Of a DNA stretch of 64,000 nt, positions 60,607 through 64,000 are shown piece by piece (positions within the stretch are counted from its first letter, which is position 1; every line of letters starts with the position of its first letter). The DNA is from JAVKSL01 sp050744085 (GTDB lineage Bacteria; Actinomycetota; Acidimicrobiia; Acidimicrobiales; JAJPHD01). The notes below the pieces were generated by a model that saw only the letters and a list, made by a program, of their open reading frames with translations, was not told the origin of the DNA and ran no database searches. Made by a program: the position numbers and the translations under genes. The stretch spans positions 1 through 64,000 of the forward strand of contig JBOGGU010000139.1 of assembly GCA_050744085.1 (NCBI GenBank), in the 5' to 3' direction.

Positions 60607-61082
60607 TCCACCTGGTCACCAAGTCGGCTGACGACACCAAGGAGCTGGCAGGCGCGGTCGCCGGGCAGGCTCAGGCAGGGGACGTGATCCTGCTGATCGG
60701 CGACCTCGGGGCGGGCAAGACCACATTTGCCCAGGGCTTCGGGCTGGGGCTCGGAGTAAGGGAGCCGATCACCAGCCCGACCTTTGTCCTCCTTCGGACC
60801 TACCGGGGCCGCCTCGAGCTGCTCCACGCCGACGTCTACCGCCTCGACCACACCCAAGAGGTCGTCGACCTGGGCTTGGCCGAGCTGCTGGACGAGGGCG
60901 GAGTGGCCCTGGTCGAGTGGGGCGACGCCGCTGCCGCGGCCTTTGCCCCCGACTACTTGGAGGTGAGGCTGCGCCCGGTTGGCGCCGACGGGCGGCAGGT
61001 CGAGCTGCACCCGGTCGGCCGGGCCTGGGCGGAGCGCTGGGTGAGCCTAGAGCTGGCGCTGGATCGCTGGCGGGCGGGGTGA
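60603..61082 (+). CDS. tsaE: tRNA threonylcarbamoyladenosine synthesis ATPase TsaE
   Basis: 159 residues. VILLIGDLGAGKTTFAQGFGLGLG is the Walker A, ITSPTFVLLRTYRGRLELLHADVYRLD is the conserved TsaE core, and VALVEWGD supplies the Trp/Glu near Walker B. It resets the TsaB-TsaD complex in t6A37 synthesis. It overlaps udg by ATGA and tsaB by GTGA. Confidence 0.93.
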   Translation: MIHLVTKSADDTKELAGAVAGQAQAGDVILLIGDLGAGKTTFAQGFGLGLGVREPITSPTFVLLRTYRGRLELLHADVYRLDHTQEVVDLGLAELLDEGGVALVEWGDAAAAAFAPDYLEVRLRPVGADGRQVELHPVGRAWAERWVSLELALDRWRAG

Positions 61083-61822
61083 GCGTGGCGGGCGAGGGTG
61101 CGGGGTTGCTGGTCCTGGGGATCGAGACCGCCACCTCGCAAGTGGGCGTGGCGCTCGGGAACCACGAAGGCATCATCTCTGCCACCCAGGTCGTGGCCCG
61201 CCGACGCCATGCGGAGATCCTGACCCCGGCGACCGAGTGGGTGTGCCGCCAGGCGGGAGTGTCGCTGGCCGAGGTTCGGGTGGTTGCCGTCGACGTCGGG
61301 CCGGGGCTTTTCACCGGGCTGCGGGTCGGGGTGTCGGCGGCCAAGGCCACGGCAGCCGCCCTGCGGGTCCCCATGATCGGGCTGTCCAGCCTGGACCTGC
61401 TCGCATACCAGGTGCGCCACACCGAGCGGCTCGTCGCCTCGGTCGTCGACGCCCGCAAGGGAGAGGTCTACTGGGCGCTCTACCGCCAGGCGCCGGGCGG
61501 CATCCAGCGCGTCGGCGAGCCCGATGTCTCGGCGCCCGCCGAGCTTGCCGCCGAGCTCCAGGCACGCGCCGAGCCAAGCCTGGTGGTCGGGGACGGGGCG
61601 CTCCGATATGCCGCCATGCTGGGCGCCGACAGGGGAGCGGAGCTCGGGACCATCGGCACGGCCTATCCTCGCGCCAGCGACCTCGTGGAGCTGGCTCGGC
61701 CCAAGGTGTTGCGGGAGGAGTTCGTGCAAGTGTCGGAGATCGAGGTGGCCTACCTGCGCAAGGCGGACGCGGAGATCAACTGGGAGCGCCGCGCTGGGGC
61801 GAGCGCTGCGGGTGGCGACTGA
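61079..61822 (+). CDS. tsaB: TsaB, t6A synthesis protein
   Basis: 247 residues from a GTG at 61079 overlapping tsaE as GTGA (a GTG at 61085 is also possible). LGIETATSQVGVALGNHEGI, VAVDVGPGLFTGLRVGVSAAKATAAAL and VASVVDARKGEVYWALYR are the TsaB signature. It is the scaffold for TsaD. Operon order tsaE-tsaB-rimI-tsaD is conserved in actinobacteria. Confidence 0.93.
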   Translation: MSVAGEGAGLLVLGIETATSQVGVALGNHEGIISATQVVARRRHAEILTPATEWVCRQAGVSLAEVRVVAVDVGPGLFTGLRVGVSAAKATAAALRVPMIGLSSLDLLAYQVRHTERLVASVVDARKGEVYWALYRQAPGGIQRVGEPDVSAPAELAAELQARAEPSLVVGDGALRYAAMLGADRGAELGTIGTAYPRASDLVELARPKVLREEFVQVSEIEVAYLRKADAEINWERRAGASAAGGD

Positions 61823-61824
61823 GC

Positions 61825-62433
61825 GTGGCGGCTCGCGAGCTGAGAGCAGGGGGCCCGTCCCTGAGCGGTCGTCCCGTTTCGCCGGAGGGGCTGGCGGTCC
61901 ACCTGGTTCCGATGCGCCGCCGCCACCTGAGGGCGGTCATGAGGATCGAGGCGACCGTGTACCCGCGCCCGTGGTCGTTCTCGCTGTTCGTGAGCGAGCT
62001 CGCCCTCCGCAGCGTGAGGGCTTACTACGTCGCCAAGGTCGAGGGCGTGGTGGTCGGCTACGCGGGCCTGATGCTGACCGGCGACGAGGCTCACGTGACC
62101 AACATCGCGGTGGCCCCCGAGTGGCAGCGCCACAAGGTAGCGACCCGGCTGCTCCTCACCCTGGCCCGCACGGCGGTGGAGCGCGACGCCACGGGCTTGA
62201 CGCTCGAGGTGAGGGTGGGCAACCTGGGGGCCCAGGCCATGTACCGCCGCTTCGGGATGGCGCCGGTGGGGATCAGGCGTAACTACTACGCCGAGACCAA
62301 CGAGGATGCCCTCTTGATGACTGCCTCCCCGATCGACACCCCCGCTTACGCCATCCGCCTGGCCAGCATCGAAGCGGCGGTACCCGGCTCGACCATCGTG
62401 GAGACCTGGCCAGCGAGGACATCCCCGCGGTGA
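61825..62433 (+). CDS. rimI: Ribosomal-protein-alanine N-acetyltransferase RimI
   Basis: 202 residues from a GTG at 61825. GNAT fold: MRRRHLRAVMRIEATVYPRPWSFSLFVSELALR, VTNIAVAPEWQRHKVATRLLLTLARTAVERDATGLTLEVRVGNLGAQAMYRRFGMAPVGIRRNYY. The cleft motif with Q-R-x-K/G-V/I-A is clear. It acetylates the N-terminus of ribosomal protein S18 or other proteins. Overlaps tsaD by GTGA. Confidence 0.88.
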   Translation: MAARELRAGGPSLSGRPVSPEGLAVHLVPMRRRHLRAVMRIEATVYPRPWSFSLFVSELALRSVRAYYVAKVEGVVVGYAGLMLTGDEAHVTNIAVAPEWQRHKVATRLLLTLARTAVERDATGLTLEVRVGNLGAQAMYRRFGMAPVGIRRNYYAETNEDALLMTASPIDTPAYAIRLASIEAAVPGSTIVETWPARTSPR

Positions 62434-63566
62434 GCCCAGCCAGACCGAGCACGGCCGGAGCGAGCCCCGCCAGACCGAGCCCCGCCGGAACGAGCAAAGC
62501 CGTCCTGGGCATCGAGACCTCCTGCGACGAGACCGCAGCCGCAGTGGTCCTGGCCGGGGTCGACGTGGCGTCGTCGGTGGTCTCCAGCCAGATAGACCTC
62601 CACGCCCGCTTCGGTGGGGTCGTGCCCGAGCTTGCCGGTCGCGCACACGTCGAGCTGCTCACCCCGGTCGTTGCCGAGGCGCTCGTCGAAGCAGGCCTCG
62701 ACCCCCGCCCAGCCGGCGCCGTGTCGCCCGGTGCGCCGTCGGCCCCGGCCGCACTGGCTGCGGTCGCCGCCACGGTCGGGCCGGGCCTCGTCGGCTCCCT
62801 CCTCGTGGGGGTCAGCGCGGCCAAGGCCATGGCCCTGGTGTGGGGGGTGCCCTTCGTGGGCGTAAACCACCTCGAAGCTCACCTGTACGCCGCCTCCCTG
62901 GAAGACCCCAGCATCGAGCTTCCGATGATCGTCCTGCTGGTCAGCGGCGGCCACACGATGCTCATCGAGATGGCCGACCGGGGCAGCTACCGCCTCCTCG
63001 GCCAGACCCTCGACGACGCCGCGGGCGAGGCGTTCGACAAGGTGGCCAGGTTCCTGGGCCTGGGCTACCCCGGTGGCCCCGAGATCGACCGGCTCGCAAC
63101 GGTTGGCGACCCCGAGGCCATCCGCTTCCCGCGGGCGATGATGGACGGTGGGTGGGATTTCTCCTTCAGCGGCATCAAGACCTCGGTGACCCACTACGTG
63201 AGGGCTCATCCCGACGTGTCGTCCGCCGACGTGGCGGCCAGCTTCCAGCGGGCAGTCGTCGACGTGCTGGTCGCCAAGGCCCGCCGCGCTGCCAAGGAGC
63301 TGGGCGCCCGGGCCATCTGCCTGGCTGGGGGGGTGGCAGCCAACACTGAGCTGCGGGAAACCACAGTGGCGGCCTGCGAGGCCGACGGCATCCGTGCGTT
63401 CGTGCCGAGCCGGGCGATGTGCACGGACAACGCGGCGATGGTGGCCGCGGCGGGTTGGTGGCGGCTGCTCTCCGACGGGCCGAGCTCACTCGCCACGGGT
63501 GCCGACCCGGCGATGGGACTGGAGTGGGCAAGGGGGCTTGGCTCCACCGCGCCAAATTTTTCCTAA
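62430..63566 (+). CDS. tsaD: TsaD, catalytic subunit of t6A synthase
   Basis: 378 residues, GTG start. A SPARPSTAGASPARPSPAG repeat opens the protein and is extra to the family. Then VLGIETSCDETAAAVV, GGVVPELAGRAHVELL, VGVNHLEAHLYA (metal-binding HxxxH), LLVSGGHTML, and DDAAGEAFDKVARFLGLGYPGGPEID. It transfers threonylcarbamoyl to A37 of tRNAs reading ANN codons. All catalytic motifs present. Confidence 0.95.
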   Translation: MSPARPSTAGASPARPSPAGTSKAVLGIETSCDETAAAVVLAGVDVASSVVSSQIDLHARFGGVVPELAGRAHVELLTPVVAEALVEAGLDPRPAGAVSPGAPSAPAALAAVAATVGPGLVGSLLVGVSAAKAMALVWGVPFVGVNHLEAHLYAASLEDPSIELPMIVLLVSGGHTMLIEMADRGSYRLLGQTLDDAAGEAFDKVARFLGLGYPGGPEIDRLATVGDPEAIRFPRAMMDGGWDFSFSGIKTSVTHYVRAHPDVSSADVAASFQRAVVDVLVAKARRAAKELGARAICLAGGVAANTELRETTVAACEADGIRAFVPSRAMCTDNAAMVAAAGWWRLLSDGPSSLATGADPAMGLEWARGLGSTAPNFS

Positions 63567-63574
63567 AGGAATTG

Positions 63575-63593
63575 GGCCCGGTGGCGCCGGGCC
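63575..63593 (+). terminator. GC-rich hairpin after tsaD
   Basis: GGCCCGG (63575-63581), a 5-nt loop and CCGGGCC (63587-63593) form a perfect 7-bp stem just after the tsaD stop. No U tract. It separates the tsa operon from the heat-shock operon. Confidence 0.55.
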
Positions 63594-63609
63594 GCCGCGC
63601 CCGCTATCG

Positions 63610-63636
63610 TTAGCACTCGCAAGGTCCGAGTGCTAA
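63610..63636 (+). promoter_or_regulatory. CIRCE operator
   Basis: TTAGCACTC (63610-63618), 9 nt, GAGTGCTAA (63628-63636): a perfect CIRCE element, the HrcA repressor site of groE operons. It lies 38 nt before the groES start. Confidence 0.95.
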
Positions 63637-63674
63637 ATGACGCAGTGCTACTGACACAGGAGGCGTTACCCCAG

Positions 63675-63968
63675 ATGAACCTGAAGCCCCTCGACGACCG
63701 CATCGTGGTACGTCCCAACGAGTCCGAGGAGACCACGGCATCGGGTCTGGTCATCCCCGACACCGCCAAGGAGAAGCCCCAGCAGGGCGAGGTCCTCGCC
63801 GTGGGCCCCGGCCGCCGTTCGGAGAACACCGGCGAGGTCATCCCCCTCGACGTGGCGGTTGGCGACACGGTGGTGTACTCCAAGTACGGCGGCACCGAGA
63901 TCACCGTCAAGGGCGAGGACGTGCTGATCCTCACCAGTCGCGACGTGCTGGCCAAGGTGGTCAAGTAA
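63675..63968 (+). CDS. groES: Co-chaperonin GroES (Cpn10)
   Basis: 97 residues. MNLKPLDDRIVVRPNESEETTASGLVIPDTAKEKPQQGEVLAVGPG, VGDTVVYSKYGGTEI and DVLILTSRDVLAKV are standard GroES. The mobile loop with SGLVIPDT contacts GroEL. AGGAGG lies about 10 nt upstream. An ATG overlapping the TAA (TAATG at 63966-63970) starts groEL. Confidence 0.97.
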   Translation: MNLKPLDDRIVVRPNESEETTASGLVIPDTAKEKPQQGEVLAVGPGRRSENTGEVIPLDVAVGDTVVYSKYGGTEITVKGEDVLILTSRDVLAKVVK

Positions 63969-64000
63969 TGGCCAAGATGCTCAAGTTCAACGAGGACGCC
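63968..64000 (+). CDS. groEL: Chaperonin GroEL, 5' end only
   Basis: The frame opens MAKMLKFNEDA and is cut by the window edge. Position straight after groES under the CIRCE element identifies it, and the wording matches the GroEL N-terminus (MAK-x-L-x-F-x-E-x-A). Confidence 0.93.
   Translation, partial: MAKMLKFNEDA

Overview
The window is GC-rich, strongly coding DNA from an actinobacterium. The markers are furA-katG, a mycothiol-conjugate amidase (Mca) relative, an LprG/P55 lipoprotein-transporter pair, SigK/RskA-type and ECF41-type sigma genes, an F420/PPOX-type flavin protein and many genes whose start codon sits 6-9 nt after a TAnnnT -10 box (leaderless mRNAs). A deep-branching class such as Acidimicrobiia fits, but the genus cannot be read from the sequence.

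Layout. About 1-6,000 is a low-density, probably horizontally acquired island: a split IS4-family transposase, a stand-alone M41-like metalloprotease, two related single-span membrane peptides, a frameshifted monooxygenase and long stretches with no convincing gene. 6.1-10.8 kb holds furA-katG, a VapBC pair, a TfoX-like protein and a TetR regulator. At 10.8-12.1 kb a TnpB fragment lies against the 5' end of tetR and cuts an ECF41 sigma gene; the ECF41-type promoter and its carboxymuconolactone-decarboxylase-family gene survive next door. 15-20 kb carries an SCP2 protein, two TAT/secreted ferritin-like proteins, a lipoprotein cupredoxin and a SigK/RskA pair. 21-30 kb holds a slipin, a CmoB-like methyltransferase, a RibD-type reductase, and a lipid-modification run (desaturase, cyclopropane synthase, DUF1365, FAD oxidoreductase). 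29.7-37 kb carries lprG-P55, an ECF sigma with its CU044_5270-type partner, and a TetR/EmrB-type efflux operon. 36.9-38.3 kb is a beta-propeller/thioredoxin gene with an in-frame TGA exactly at the first Cys of the thioredoxin motif. 38.5-51.8 kb is mixed metabolism, an SPFH/RHH/ABC operon, a second PIN toxin-antitoxin pair, a truncated AIPR-like phage-resistance gene, an MFS transporter, an Mca homologue and a COG4705 membrane protein.

51.9-60.0 kb (minus strand) is a four-gene JetABCD (Wadjet, TIGR02677-02680 subtype) anti-plasmid SMC system with overlapping genes. Its JetA gene is frameshifted and its JetD nuclease motif lacks one expected acidic residue. 60-64 kb is conserved core: family-4 uracil-DNA glycosylase, tsaE-tsaB-rimI-tsaD (tRNA t6A synthesis and ribosomal acetylation), then a perfect CIRCE operator before groES and the start of groEL.

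The strongest items for follow-up are the probable selenoprotein, the Wadjet locus with two apparent lesions, two near-perfect 47-49 bp palindromes (one inside a gene), the slippery-heptamer transposase, and the repeated leaderless-promoter architecture.
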